Shown: positions 15,499 to 23,601 of the stretch, in pieces
Position numbering within the stretch: the first letter of the stretch is position 1
Layout of the letters: every line of letters begins with the position of its first letter
Assembly: GCA_913060465.1 (NCBI GenBank)
Contig: CAJXTR010000009.1
Location: forward strand, 1-32,702
Source of the DNA: an uncultured Cryomorphaceae bacterium
GTDB lineage: Bacteria > Bacteroidota > Bacteroidia > Flavobacteriales > Schleiferiaceae
Length of the DNA: 32,702 nt
Direction of reading: 5' to 3'
Made by a program: the position numbers and the translations under genes
The notes under the pieces: model-generated
What the model was told of the DNA's origin: nothing
What the model saw: the letters and a program-made list of their open reading frames with translations, nothing else
Database searches by the model: none

Positions 15499-16899
15499 TT
15501 AATTCTTCGGCAGTTTAATTGTAAATGTGGTCCCCTCATTTGGAGTACTGTCCAATTCGATACTACCACGGTGCTTCTCAATTATTTCTTTAACGAAGGA
15601 CAATCCCAATCCGTGTCCTTTAACATCATGAATATTTCCCTTCGTTGCACGGAAGAAGCGGTCGAAGACTTGCATTTGTGTCTCTTCATCCATGCCTATA
15701 CCTCGATCGCGGATGGAACATATATAATCGCCACCGCTTTGATTCAATTTAACACTCACTTGCGGCGCATCAAGGCTATACTTAATGGCATTATCGATCA
15801 AGTTTGTCAGGGCACTTTTCAACTGGGTTTCATCCCCGTTAATATCATAACTACCCGCCTCGATATTCAAATCCATCCAGCCCCCACGGTCTTGAACACT
15901 CAACTTAAAATGATCAACAGCCTCGCGTACTAAATTGTCCAACTTCAACCAGTCTTTTGTCAGGGTGAGCTCCTCCTTGTCCATCATAGACATCTGAAGA
16001 ACACTCTCCATCTGCGCATTCATTCGCTTGTTCTCACTCTTGATGATTTCTAAGTAAGAGCGCATTTGCTCGCCGTTCATTTTCTCTCCGTTCTTCATCA
16101 AAGAATCTACAGCTAGATTGATTGTTGCCAACGGCGTCTTGAATTCGTGGCTCATGTTATTGATGAAGTCACTTTTCACATCTGCCAAGCGTTTTTGACG
16201 TTTGCTTTGGCGCTGAACACCGAAAAAGGCAAACAGAATCACTACAGCAAATAAAAGCGCAGCTAACAAGCTTAAATACACTCGCTTAGCGAGGTAAAAA
16301 CCCTCTTTAGGAAAATAGAGTAACAACTGTCGCGAAGGACCGAAGAAGCTTTCTGCTATAACGTAATTAAAGGTTACCAATTGGACATCAAACCCTTCTG
16401 AACTCAAACTGCTCAAATAGCCATTTTCCGCTATGGCCCATTTAGGTTCTACATTAACACCTTGTCTTCTGAGTTCTGCCACAAGGATACTGTCCAATTC
16501 CTCAAAACTCAGCTGCGTTTCCCATGGCATGGAACTTTGAAAATTATCGAACAAGCCACCAAACATGGTAGAATCAATACCGCCATAGCCAAATCCATTT
16601 TGAACTTGACCGCTGGACCACCGCAACGTTGTGGTACCCATTGGGGTGTTGATGGTAACAGTACTATCGCCAGATGATCTATTGTTAAAAGCGCCCATGC
16701 TTTTGCGACGAACATGTAATCGGACACGAGCGTCAAGCTGCGTTGCCATTTGCCCCACTTTCGTCTCATACTGCTGACGTTGCAATTCCAACTCGCCAGA
16801 AAGCAAACTAAGCTGCAGGTACAAGGCACCTAAAACCGCAGCGGTCAATATGGCCGTCAACGAATGTTTGCGCAATTTTGAAAGCAACAATTCAAGCAT
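15499..16899 (-). CDS. Membrane sensor histidine kinase, RprX-like
   Basis: 466 residues. Two membrane helices (about 14-34 and 208-228) bracket a periplasmic sensor region of about 170 residues with no domain I recognise, containing a Gly/Asn-rich stretch (NGFGYGGIDSTMFGGLFDNF). The HisKA phosphoacceptor is H251 in NNMSHEFKTPLATI. The HATPase domain has the N box (LTNLIDNAIKYS), G1 box (DRGIGMD), F box (FDRFFRAT) and G2 box (GHGLGLSFV). There is no HAMP domain between the second helix and HisKA. The gene follows moxR after 58 bases and directly precedes the response regulator, so it may belong to the guaB-to-moxR transcription unit or have its own weak promoter in that gap. Confidence 0.92.
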   Translation of the reverse strand: MLELLLSKLRKHSLTAILTAAVLGALYLQLSLLSGELELQRQQYETKVGQMATQLDARVRLHVRRKSMGAFNNRSSGDSTVTINTPMGTTTLRWSSGQVQNGFGYGGIDSTMFGGLFDNFQSSMPWETQLSFEELDSILVAELRRQGVNVEPKWAIAENGYLSSLSSEGFDVQLVTFNYVIAESFFGPSRQLLLYFPKEGFYLAKRVYLSLLAALLFAVVILFAFFGVQRQSKRQKRLADVKSDFINNMSHEFKTPLATINLAVDSLMKNGEKMNGEQMRSYLEIIKSENKRMNAQMESVLQMSMMDKEELTLTKDWLKLDNLVREAVDHFKLSVQDRGGWMDLNIEAGSYDINGDETQLKSALTNLIDNAIKYSLDAPQVSVKLNQSGGDYICSIRDRGIGMDEETQMQVFDRFFRATKGNIHDVKGHGLGLSFVKEIIEKHRGSIELDSTPNEGTTFTIKLPKN

Positions 16900-16957
16900 A
16901 GCACTAAAATACAGGGATTAAAACGCTTCAAAGGAGATTTTAACGCGTCTTAACAGC

Positions 16958-17920
16958 CTAGAGCAATTGGTCTATGATCGCATCGGTATCCAAGCCTTCA
17001 CCCTTCGCTTTGTAGTTCACCGCTAATCGGTGACGGAGCACAGGATGTGCCACTGCCTTAACATGAGCAATTCCGGGGCTTCCCTCCCCTTTCATTGTCG
17101 CTAAGGCCTTCGCTGCTAGGACCAAACTTTGAGAAGCACGAGGACCCGCGCCCCAGCTCAAATATTCATTGCTCACCGCAGCAGCACCGTCAGTTGCAGG
17201 CCTTGTTTTGCGTACGAGGTTGACCGCATACTCCACCACATCTTGAGTCACAGGGACAGCACGCACTGCCTCTTGTAAGGCAAGTATCTCTTCCGCCGTC
17301 ATCATGGACTGAATGTTGGATTCTGAAGCACCCGTTGTCGCCTGAACAACCTGAACCTCCTCGGCAGCGGTGGGATAATCCATTTTAATATTAAATAGGA
17401 AACGGTCCAATTGTGCCTCAGGTAAAGGATAGGTCCCTTCCTGCTCAATAGGATTTTGAGTAGCTAAAACAAAGAATGGATTAGGTAACGCCAGAGTATT
17501 TCCGGCTACACTGACCTTCTTCTCTTGCATAGCCTCAAGCAGTGCGGCCTGAGTTTTAGGTGGCGTTCTGTTGATCTCATCGGCCAAAACAATATTCGCA
17601 AATATGGGCCCTTGATGAAATACGAACTCCCTGTTCGCATTGAGCATTTCCGTACCAGTGATGTCCGAAGGCATCAAATCCGGAGTAAACTGAATACGTG
17701 AAAAATCCAATCCCAATGCCTTTGAAACCGAAGTGATCAAGAGCGTTTTTGCTAGACCGGGTACACCAATGAGTAAACTATGGCCCTTGCACAACAAACT
17801 CATCACTACCAAATCCACAGCCGCCTCTTGACCTATGATCGTCTTGGCAATCTCGGACTTGAACGCCTTGAGTTTAGTCGGAGCTTCCTCCAACAACGCT
17901 ATGATTTGTGCATCAGTCAT
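16958..17920 (-). CDS. MoxR-family AAA+ ATPase
   Basis: 320 residues from the ATG at 17920 (MTDAQIIALL); the frame extends 11 codons further upstream into surA but this start gives standard MoxR length. Walker A is GVPGLAKT (52-59), Walker B LADEIN (112-117), sensor 1 ATQNP (N156) and the sensor 2 region GAGPRASQ. The SDITGTEML and FANIVLADEINRTPPKTQAALLEAMQE segments are signatures of MoxR. These ATPases act as chaperones for von Willebrand-factor-A proteins, and in Bacteroidota usually lead a Bat operon with DUF58 and VWA genes. None of those follows here: the next genes are a histidine kinase and its regulator. It overlaps the upstream SurA-like gene by eight bases. Confidence 0.93.
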   Translation of the reverse strand: MTDAQIIALLEEAPTKLKAFKSEIAKTIIGQEAAVDLVVMSLLCKGHSLLIGVPGLAKTLLITSVSKALGLDFSRIQFTPDLMPSDITGTEMLNANREFVFHQGPIFANIVLADEINRTPPKTQAALLEAMQEKKVSVAGNTLALPNPFFVLATQNPIEQEGTYPLPEAQLDRFLFNIKMDYPTAAEEVQVVQATTGASESNIQSMMTAEEILALQEAVRAVPVTQDVVEYAVNLVRKTRPATDGAAAVSNEYLSWGAGPRASQSLVLAAKALATMKGEGSPGIAHVKAVAHPVLRHRLAVNYKAKGEGLDTDAIIDQLL

Positions 17921-19268
17921 TGTTTGAATTCCAAGCATTGAGTTGATCATCACATGGATAATAGCCTGAATTCACCTTAACAAAGGTTTCTTGTAGCTTT
18001 TCATCCTTCCACTCGTCTACTAGTCGAGCTTGTTTTTCTTGTAAGGCAAAGCCTTTTATTCTGGTGAAATCTAGGTCAAGGTTGGCTCGGTGCGGCTCAA
18101 ACTTCGCATCTACACGAACAATTCTAAAGGCCTCACGCTGGTCATCTGATACAAAAAATGATGATTCAGATAGCTCACCTGCCTCAAGGTTGTTTACCAC
18201 GCCGAACAGACCACGATCGAGTTGACTGATTTCGAATTTATTATTCCCACTTTGGAAGTTGCTCATCTTTCCCCCGTTGAAGCGAGTGTTTTCATCTTCG
18301 CTGTACATGCGGGCCGCATCTTCAAAAGTCAAATCACCTGTATTTATCGCACTAGCGACACTATCAAGGAAGTTTTTCGCCTCTTTCAAATCTTCCTGAC
18401 TCAGCTTGGGCTTAATCAAAATATGGCGCAGGTCCAATTCCTCTCCGCGCTTTTCGAGCAGTTGTACAATGTGGTAACCGAACTCAGTTTTAAAAGGATC
18501 ACTGATCTCACCCTTTCTAAGGTTGAATGCGACCGCTTCAAATTCTTTGACAAAGACACCTCGCTGAATTCCTTTGTATTCTCCACCTTTTTTATTCGAT
18601 CCAGGATCTTCACTGTAAAGAATGGCCATGGATGAAAAGCTCGTACCATTCTCAATACGCTCTTTCAACCCAGCAAGCTTGTCTACCACTTCTTTCTCAG
18701 CTTCTTTACTGACTTCTGGGTATTTTACTATTTGAGAGATCTCTACTTCAGCGTTGATCAATGGAACGCTATCCTGTGGTAAGCTCTCGTAAAACGAACG
18801 AACCTCTGACGGTGTAACTTCAATGCCCTCAACGATAGTCATTTGCATGCGCTGCGCAACCAATTGTTCCTTGATAAGCGTACGCATCTCCTCTTTGATT
18901 TCAACAACCGATTTCTCGTAAAACTCTTCGAGTTTTTGTTGATCTCCCATTTGCATAATCAACTGCTGAATACGGCGGTCCATGTTGGCTTCAACCTCAT
19001 CCTCACCTACGGTTACAGAATCAATCTCCGCATGGTGAATGAGTAATTTTTGAAAGAGCAATTCTTCAAATACTTCGCAATGACTCACGGATTCACCGAA
19101 ATTCTGACGATTAAAAACCTCGTATTGCTCTTCAATCTCGCTTTTAAGGATAATATCACCCCCAACGATCGCAGCAACACCATCAACGGTCTTCGGTTGC
19201 GCCTGTGCCACTAGTGCAGTGGCGGTGAATAGACTAATAAATAATAAGTGTGCCTTCTTCAATTGCAT
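17913..19268 (-). CDS. Periplasmic peptidyl-prolyl isomerase, SurA-like
   Basis: 451 residues from the ATG at 19268; an in-frame TTG two codons earlier is less likely. A signal peptide (MQLKKAHLLFISLFTATALVAQA) is followed by a SurA-type N-terminal chaperone region (VDGVAAIVGGDIILKSEIEEQ, residues 28-48). Two parvulin PpiC domains follow at about 173-273 (VEISQIV ... GYHIVQLL) and 278-388 (LRHILIKP ... DEN). This is the SurA layout, and SurA guides outer-membrane proteins through the periplasm. The start lies 35 bases inside the upstream lipoprotein gene in another frame, and the end overlaps moxR by eight bases, so the whole block is tightly coupled. The assignment is strong. Confidence 0.93.
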   Translation of the reverse strand: MQLKKAHLLFISLFTATALVAQAQPKTVDGVAAIVGGDIILKSEIEEQYEVFNRQNFGESVSHCEVFEELLFQKLLIHHAEIDSVTVGEDEVEANMDRRIQQLIMQMGDQQKLEEFYEKSVVEIKEEMRTLIKEQLVAQRMQMTIVEGIEVTPSEVRSFYESLPQDSVPLINAEVEISQIVKYPEVSKEAEKEVVDKLAGLKERIENGTSFSSMAILYSEDPGSNKKGGEYKGIQRGVFVKEFEAVAFNLRKGEISDPFKTEFGYHIVQLLEKRGEELDLRHILIKPKLSQEDLKEAKNFLDSVASAINTGDLTFEDAARMYSEDENTRFNGGKMSNFQSGNNKFEISQLDRGLFGVVNNLEAGELSESSFFVSDDQREAFRIVRVDAKFEPHRANLDLDFTRIKGFALQEKQARLVDEWKDEKLQETFVKVNSGYYPCDDQLNAWNSNND

Positions 19269-20073
19269 CTTCAATAATATTTTCTTCTATGCGCTCAATC
19301 AATCTCAATCTGCGCTTGTTCAGCAACACTTTTCGAATCCGCTCAGCAACGTATTCTAGAGGGCTGTAACTATCCTCAAATCGGACATCGTTAACTTCTA
19401 CAAAATACACAAGAACTGTGTCTTCGCAGGTAAATTTCTTGGTCCGATTAAAGTAGGAATACGGATTGTTCACCGATACGGGAATCTCCGCAATAAAATC
19501 ATCTAATGGCACCCAAACGGAGTCTTGGTAATTGCTTTGTTTCGTTGCAAAGACTTCGGCCCAATCCAAAAAACGCTCCTGCTGATTTGTTGAGGCAAAC
19601 CAACGCTTCGCTAAATCAACTTTTTGAGCACCAATTGGAGCAGCCATATATTTTGCCTGGACGATACGCTCTTTCAGTTCAAAGTTCGCCTTGTTTTCTT
19701 CGTAGTACAATGCAATCTCCTCATCAGATATGTTCGTATCGAGGTGCTGGTTGATGTAGCGATCGATATACGCATGTTTCAAGAGGTCATTTCGGTATTG
19801 CTCCACCAAGTCCTCAAAATTCTGCAAATCCGTCCGCAGGTTGAACTCTGCTGCTTGTACCAACAATTCATTCTTCGCCCAATTGCGAATGATCAAATTC
19901 ACGTAGGCGCTACTGTCCGCACTTTCCATGCTTCCCGCAGCGGGCAATCGGTCTTTTACATCCTCCACATAGAGCTTAGAGGCGCCTAGCTGCGCCAACA
20001 ACTCAGGATCGGATACCTGATTGGTACAGCTCGCAAAGAAGCTCAATGACGCTATGACCAGAAATTTGCGCAT
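19234..20073 (-). CDS. Lipoprotein with SurA N-like region and degenerate parvulin-like domain
   Basis: 279 residues. The N-terminus has a lipoprotein signal (MRKFLVIASLSFFASC) with Cys16 as the acylation site. The helical segment ELLVQAAEFNLRTDLQNFEDLVEQYRNDLLKHAYIDRYI resembles the SurA/PrsA chaperone core. ISDEEIALYYEENKANFELKERIVQAKYM begins like a PpiC domain, but the usual parvulin H-I-L and G-Y-H motifs are absent, so isomerase activity is doubtful. It sits between two genuine PpiC proteins: its ATG shares one base with the upstream stop (TAATG), and its C-terminal codons overlap the SurA-like gene. It is probably a membrane-anchored chaperone partner. I recognise it only by architecture and context. 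Confidence 0.85.
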   Translation of the reverse strand: MRKFLVIASLSFFASCTNQVSDPELLAQLGASKLYVEDVKDRLPAAGSMESADSSAYVNLIIRNWAKNELLVQAAEFNLRTDLQNFEDLVEQYRNDLLKHAYIDRYINQHLDTNISDEEIALYYEENKANFELKERIVQAKYMAAPIGAQKVDLAKRWFASTNQQERFLDWAEVFATKQSNYQDSVWVPLDDFIAEIPVSVNNPYSYFNRTKKFTCEDTVLVYFVEVNDVRFEDSYSPLEYVAERIRKVLLNKRRLRLIERIEENIIEDAIEEGTLIIY

Positions 20074-22031
20074 TAATTCAACTCCGCAAAAACTTCCGCC
20101 TTAACTGATTCGTCGACCTTAACTTCAAATTTCTCCTTCAACGCAGCCACCCAAGCTTTCTCAAGACGATCTTGATAGCTGGCAATCACCAAACCTTTGA
20201 TTTCGTTCAAGGCTTTTGGACCGGCCGGAAGTAGTTCTTCAACGTACAATACGGCAAAGCCACCGTTGCTCAACTCAATTGGACCATAGGTACCCTTGCT
20301 TGTGCCCCAAATTTCTTGCAATACTGGCTCATCTTTTTGCTGTGCAAGACCTGAAGCATAGGCAATGTTCAATGCATCTTGATCTTCCAACAGCTCATCC
20401 ACTTTGTCTCTGCGGCCTTTATCCAACCACTTTGCAATCTTCTTGGCATCGCGCTGTTCAGTGCAAACCCAATAGTTATAAGTAATACGGTCCTCCCAAA
20501 GGAAATTTTCCTTGATGAGTTCGTATTCGTCGGCAATTCCAGCACTATCCTTTGCGGCTTTCTCCCAAACCTCATCCTGGGTTAGATCAAACAACAGAAT
20601 ACCTTCCTTGTATTCTCTCACTAAGTTTCTGAACTCTGCGTGCTTAGATTCTAGTTGGCTATCTTCATATGCCACGATTTGATCGTTACACAATGTGTTG
20701 AACTGCAAACGCAAGAATTCATCGCCTTTGCCGCCAACCTCTACTTGCTGATTTTTTGCCCAGAAGTCTAGTAATTGGCCCACCTTAACACTTTGGTCAG
20801 CAAAAGTTGCCACGGTTCTGTCCTGAAAGCGTTTTGGGACTTCCCACGTGTGCGCTTCAAAAGCTTCCATGTCCACCAACTTTTTGGCATATGCATAGCC
20901 ACGCTCATCAACCTTAAAAGCATAATCTTGCTTGAGTTGCTTGACAAATCGCTTCGCACCAATAGTATTGCGGCTATCGCGCTTTACCTTTCTAGACAAC
21001 TCTTTCTCCAATGATTCATAGGTGCCAATAGGTTTCTTCTCAATCAACTGAATCACATGCCAACCTATGGAAGTCTGTACAGGAGCACTATAATCTCCAG
21101 GATTTTCCAATGCAAAAGCAGCATCCTCAAAAGCAGGCATCATCTTGTTAATACCAAATTCTGGTAATTCACCCATTTTATCCTTCGTTCTTCTGTCCTC
21201 GCTGTACTCTAGCAAATCCATGAAGTTCTCGCCGTTTTCCAAGCGAGTATAAATCTCATTCGCACTGCGTTCTGCACGTTGCGCCTGAGCAGGCTCAGCA
21301 CCTGTGTTTGCGGCAAAGAAAATATGGCGAACACGAACGGTACCGCTTGCAGGCCTGCGGTCTAAGAGCTTGATTAAGTGGTAGCCGTATTGCGAGCGAA
21401 CAGGCATGCTTATTTCATCCTTTTCTAGCTCATATGCCGCAGATTCGAACGGGTATACCATACTAAATGCAGTGAAGAAGCCTAAATCTCCACCTTGCTT
21501 AGCACTCCAAGTATCAGCACTTTGTGTACGAGCAGCATTCTCAAAGGTTAACTTACCTTTCAAAATGGTCGAACGTAACTCGAGCAATTGGTTGTATACC
21601 TTCAATGTGTCCTCCGGTAGTGCATCACCATCCAAAGCAATCATAATGTGCGCGGCACGTACCTCTTCTTTCATGCGTGCATATGCTTCGTCCAAAAGCT
21701 CTTGTTCAGCTCCTTGATCACTCAAATAAGGCTTTGCAAGTTGTGCTCTATAACCACCGAATTCACTCTTGAACTGACTTGCAGTATCACGCTGCTGTGC
21801 ATACGCTTCAGCGATTTTCAACTTAAACGTAATGTATAGATCCAGGTATTCCTCAGGAGTTTTCGGATCAATTGCTGCTCCTACGCCTTTATTTTTCTCA
21901 TAGACTGCCTTAAACTCTTCAGCAGTGACTTGAACCGCATCTCCAACTTCAAAGAGGATTGATTTTTCTTGGGCATTTACACCCAACCCCAATGCCAACG
22001 TGGCAAGGAGTAAAACACTGATTCTTTTCAT
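20073..22031 (-). CDS. Periplasmic peptidyl-prolyl isomerase with two PpiC domains (PpiD/SurA-like)
   Basis: 652 residues with a signal peptide (MKRISVLLLATLALGLGVNA). Residues 30-115 form a SurA-like helical region (EEYLDLYITFKLKIAEAYAQQ). Two parvulin domains follow: 123-226 (VRAAHIMIAL ... GYHLIKLLDRR) and 232-333 (VRVRHIFFAA ... GWHVIQLIEKK), both with the conserved His motifs. The C-terminal 310 residues have no obvious parvulin core; a segment near 545-600 (LNIAYASGLAQQ, GTYGPIELSNGGFAVLYVEE) has a PpiC-like final strand pattern and may be a third, degenerate copy. The gene begins one base after the guaB stop and ends in a TAATG overlap with the lipoprotein gene. It probably acts in outer-membrane protein folding. 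Confidence 0.92.
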   Translation of the reverse strand: MKRISVLLLATLALGLGVNAQEKSILFEVGDAVQVTAEEFKAVYEKNKGVGAAIDPKTPEEYLDLYITFKLKIAEAYAQQRDTASQFKSEFGGYRAQLAKPYLSDQGAEQELLDEAYARMKEEVRAAHIMIALDGDALPEDTLKVYNQLLELRSTILKGKLTFENAARTQSADTWSAKQGGDLGFFTAFSMVYPFESAAYELEKDEISMPVRSQYGYHLIKLLDRRPASGTVRVRHIFFAANTGAEPAQAQRAERSANEIYTRLENGENFMDLLEYSEDRRTKDKMGELPEFGINKMMPAFEDAAFALENPGDYSAPVQTSIGWHVIQLIEKKPIGTYESLEKELSRKVKRDSRNTIGAKRFVKQLKQDYAFKVDERGYAYAKKLVDMEAFEAHTWEVPKRFQDRTVATFADQSVKVGQLLDFWAKNQQVEVGGKGDEFLRLQFNTLCNDQIVAYEDSQLESKHAEFRNLVREYKEGILLFDLTQDEVWEKAAKDSAGIADEYELIKENFLWEDRITYNYWVCTEQRDAKKIAKWLDKGRRDKVDELLEDQDALNIAYASGLAQQKDEPVLQEIWGTSKGTYGPIELSNGGFAVLYVEELLPAGPKALNEIKGLVIASYQDRLEKAWVAALKEKFEVKVDESVKAEVFAELN

Positions 22032-22032
22032 T

Positions 22033-23502
22033 TTATCTACTGTAGTTTGGTGCTTCTCTTGTAATACTCACATTGTGCGGGTGACTTTCAGACATACCTG
22101 CACTTGTAATTTGAACAAAACGAGCTGTTTCTTTTAGGGTAGCAACGTCCTTAGATCCGCAATAGCCCATACCGGCACGAAGACCTCCAATAAATTGGTA
22201 CATCACTTCTCCGACTTCACCTTTATAAGGAACACGTCCCACAATACCTTCCGGTACTAATTTCTTCACATCGTCTTCCACATCTTGGAAGTAGCGGTCT
22301 TTCGACCCATCGGTCATGGCTTCTACCGAACCCATACCTCTATAGGTCTTGTACTTTCTGCCTTCGTAAATAACGGTTTCGCCTGGACTTTCTTTTGTTC
22401 CTGCAAACATGGAACCCAACATCACACAATCTGCGCCTGCCGCAATTGCTTTAACGATATCACCGGTGAAGCGAATACCACCATCTGCAATGACTGGGAT
22501 ACGATTATCAACAGCCTTGGCAACTTCCATAACTGCACTCAACTGCGGATAACCTACACCAGCAACAATACGTGTGGTACAAATAGACCCTGGACCAATA
22601 CCCACTTTAACAGCATCAGCACCAGCTTCCATTAAGTATAGAGCCGCCTCCGCAGTTGCTATATTCCCCACAACGACATCTAATTCAGGGAATTTTGCTT
22701 TGACACTTTTAAGTGCCGTAACCACACCCTTAGTGTGACCATGCGCCGTATCGATAATCACCGCATCAACCCCACTTTCGTGCAGCGCTGCAACGCGATC
22801 TACCACATCGGCGGTAACACCAACTGCAGCAGCAACGCGTAAACGACCATACTGATCTTTATTAGCGTTCGGCTTAATCTTAATCTTAGTAATGTCTCTG
22901 TAGGTGATAAGACCAACGAGCTTATTATTCTCATCAACAACGGGTAATTTCTCAATCTTGTGCTCCTGAAGAATAGCCTCAGCCTCTTCCATGGTGCCAT
23001 TTGGCTTCGTTGTAATGAGCGTTTCTTTCGTCATTACATCATCAATAAGTCGATCATTGTTCTTTTCAAAACGCAAATCACGATTAGTAATGATACCTAC
23101 CAATTCTTTCTGATCATTGGTAATAGGAATGCCACCAATTCTAAATTCTGCCATCATCGCTTTAGCATCGCGAACGGTAGCATCTTTAGACAGCGTTACT
23201 GGATCTAGAATCATTCCACTTTCCGCGCGCTTAACCTTGCGCACTTCCATCGCTTGTTGCTCAATGGTCATGTTTTTATGAATGACTCCAATACCGCCTT
23301 CTTGAGCTATAGCTATGGCCATTGCACTTTCGGTAACGGTATCCATTGCAGCAGATACAATAGGAGTTTTCATTCCAATGTTTCTAGTGAACTTGGAACT
23401 TAAATCTACATCTCTTGGTAATACTTCAGAGTAATTTGGTACGAGCAGTACGTCGTCGTACGTCAAACCTAAACTGAGAACTTTGTCGTTGTTGTAAGGC
23501 AT
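22033..23502 (-). CDS. guaB: Inosine-5'-monophosphate dehydrogenase
   Basis: 489 residues, the usual GuaB length, from the ATG at 23502 ([22 protein letters not shown]). The (beta/alpha)8 barrel is interrupted by a CBS-domain pair (about residues 95-205: [18 protein letters not shown] and [16 protein letters not shown]). The phosphate and active-site loop [19 protein letters not shown] holds the catalytic Cys, and [10 protein letters not shown] and the flap region ([13 protein letters not shown]) follow. It oxidises IMP to XMP, the committed step of GMP synthesis. A -7 box lies 24 bases upstream and a hairpin separates it from the adhesin-like gene, so guaB likely opens the transcription unit that continues through the three folding factors and moxR. 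Confidence 0.97.
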   Translation of the reverse strand: MPYNNDKVLSLGLTYDDVLLVPNYSEVLPRDVDLSSKFTRNIGMKTPIVSAAMDTVTESAMAIAIAQEGGIGVIHKNMTIEQQAMEVRKVKRAESGMILDPVTLSKDATVRDAKAMMAEFRIGGIPITNDQKELVGIITNRDLRFEKNNDRLIDDVMTKETLITTKPNGTMEEAEAILQEHKIEKLPVVDENNKLVGLITYRDITKIKIKPNANKDQYGRLRVAAAVGVTADVVDRVAALHESGVDAVIIDTAHGHTKGVVTALKSVKAKFPELDVVVGNIATAEAALYLMEAGADAVKVGIGPGSICTTRIVAGVGYPQLSAVMEVAKAVDNRIPVIADGGIRFTGDIVKAIAAGADCVMLGSMFAGTKESPGETVIYEGRKYKTYRGMGSVEAMTDGSKDRYFQDVEDDVKKLVPEGIVGRVPYKGEVGEVMYQFIGGLRAGMGYCGSKDVATLKETARFVQITSAGMSESHPHNVSITREAPNYSR

Positions 23503-23526
23503 TGCAATTCCGATTTGAATTGCGCC

Positions 23527-23534
23527 CAAAATTA
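23527..23534 (-). promoter_or_regulatory. Putative -7 promoter box for the guaB unit (TAATTTTG)
   Basis: On the minus strand this reads TAATTTTG, a full match to TAnnTTTG, 24 bases before the guaB ATG and just downstream of the preceding gene's terminator hairpin. No strong -33 TTG is seen at standard spacing. It likely drives guaB and the folding-factor genes behind it. Confidence 0.5.
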
Positions 23535-23554
23535 AGCAATTTATATGAAACAGA

Positions 23555-23577
23555 ACGGGCGGCCACAGGCCGCCCGT
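23555..23577 (-). terminator. Hairpin terminator after the T9SS type-B gene
   Basis: A 10-bp perfect stem (ACGGGCGGCC / GGCCGCCCGT) with a 3-base loop lies 25 bases past the stop of the large secreted protein gene. The downstream minus-strand sequence is only moderately U-rich (TCTGTTTC), but the stem is very stable. Confidence 0.75.
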
Positions 23578-23601
23578 AAAGGTTTTATATTCTTTTAACA
23601 A

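Noticed and set aside
23503-23601. N-terminal extension of guaB to 23601
   Set aside because: It would include the upstream terminator hairpin and the -7 box; the ATG at 23502 gives the conserved IMP dehydrogenase N-terminus.
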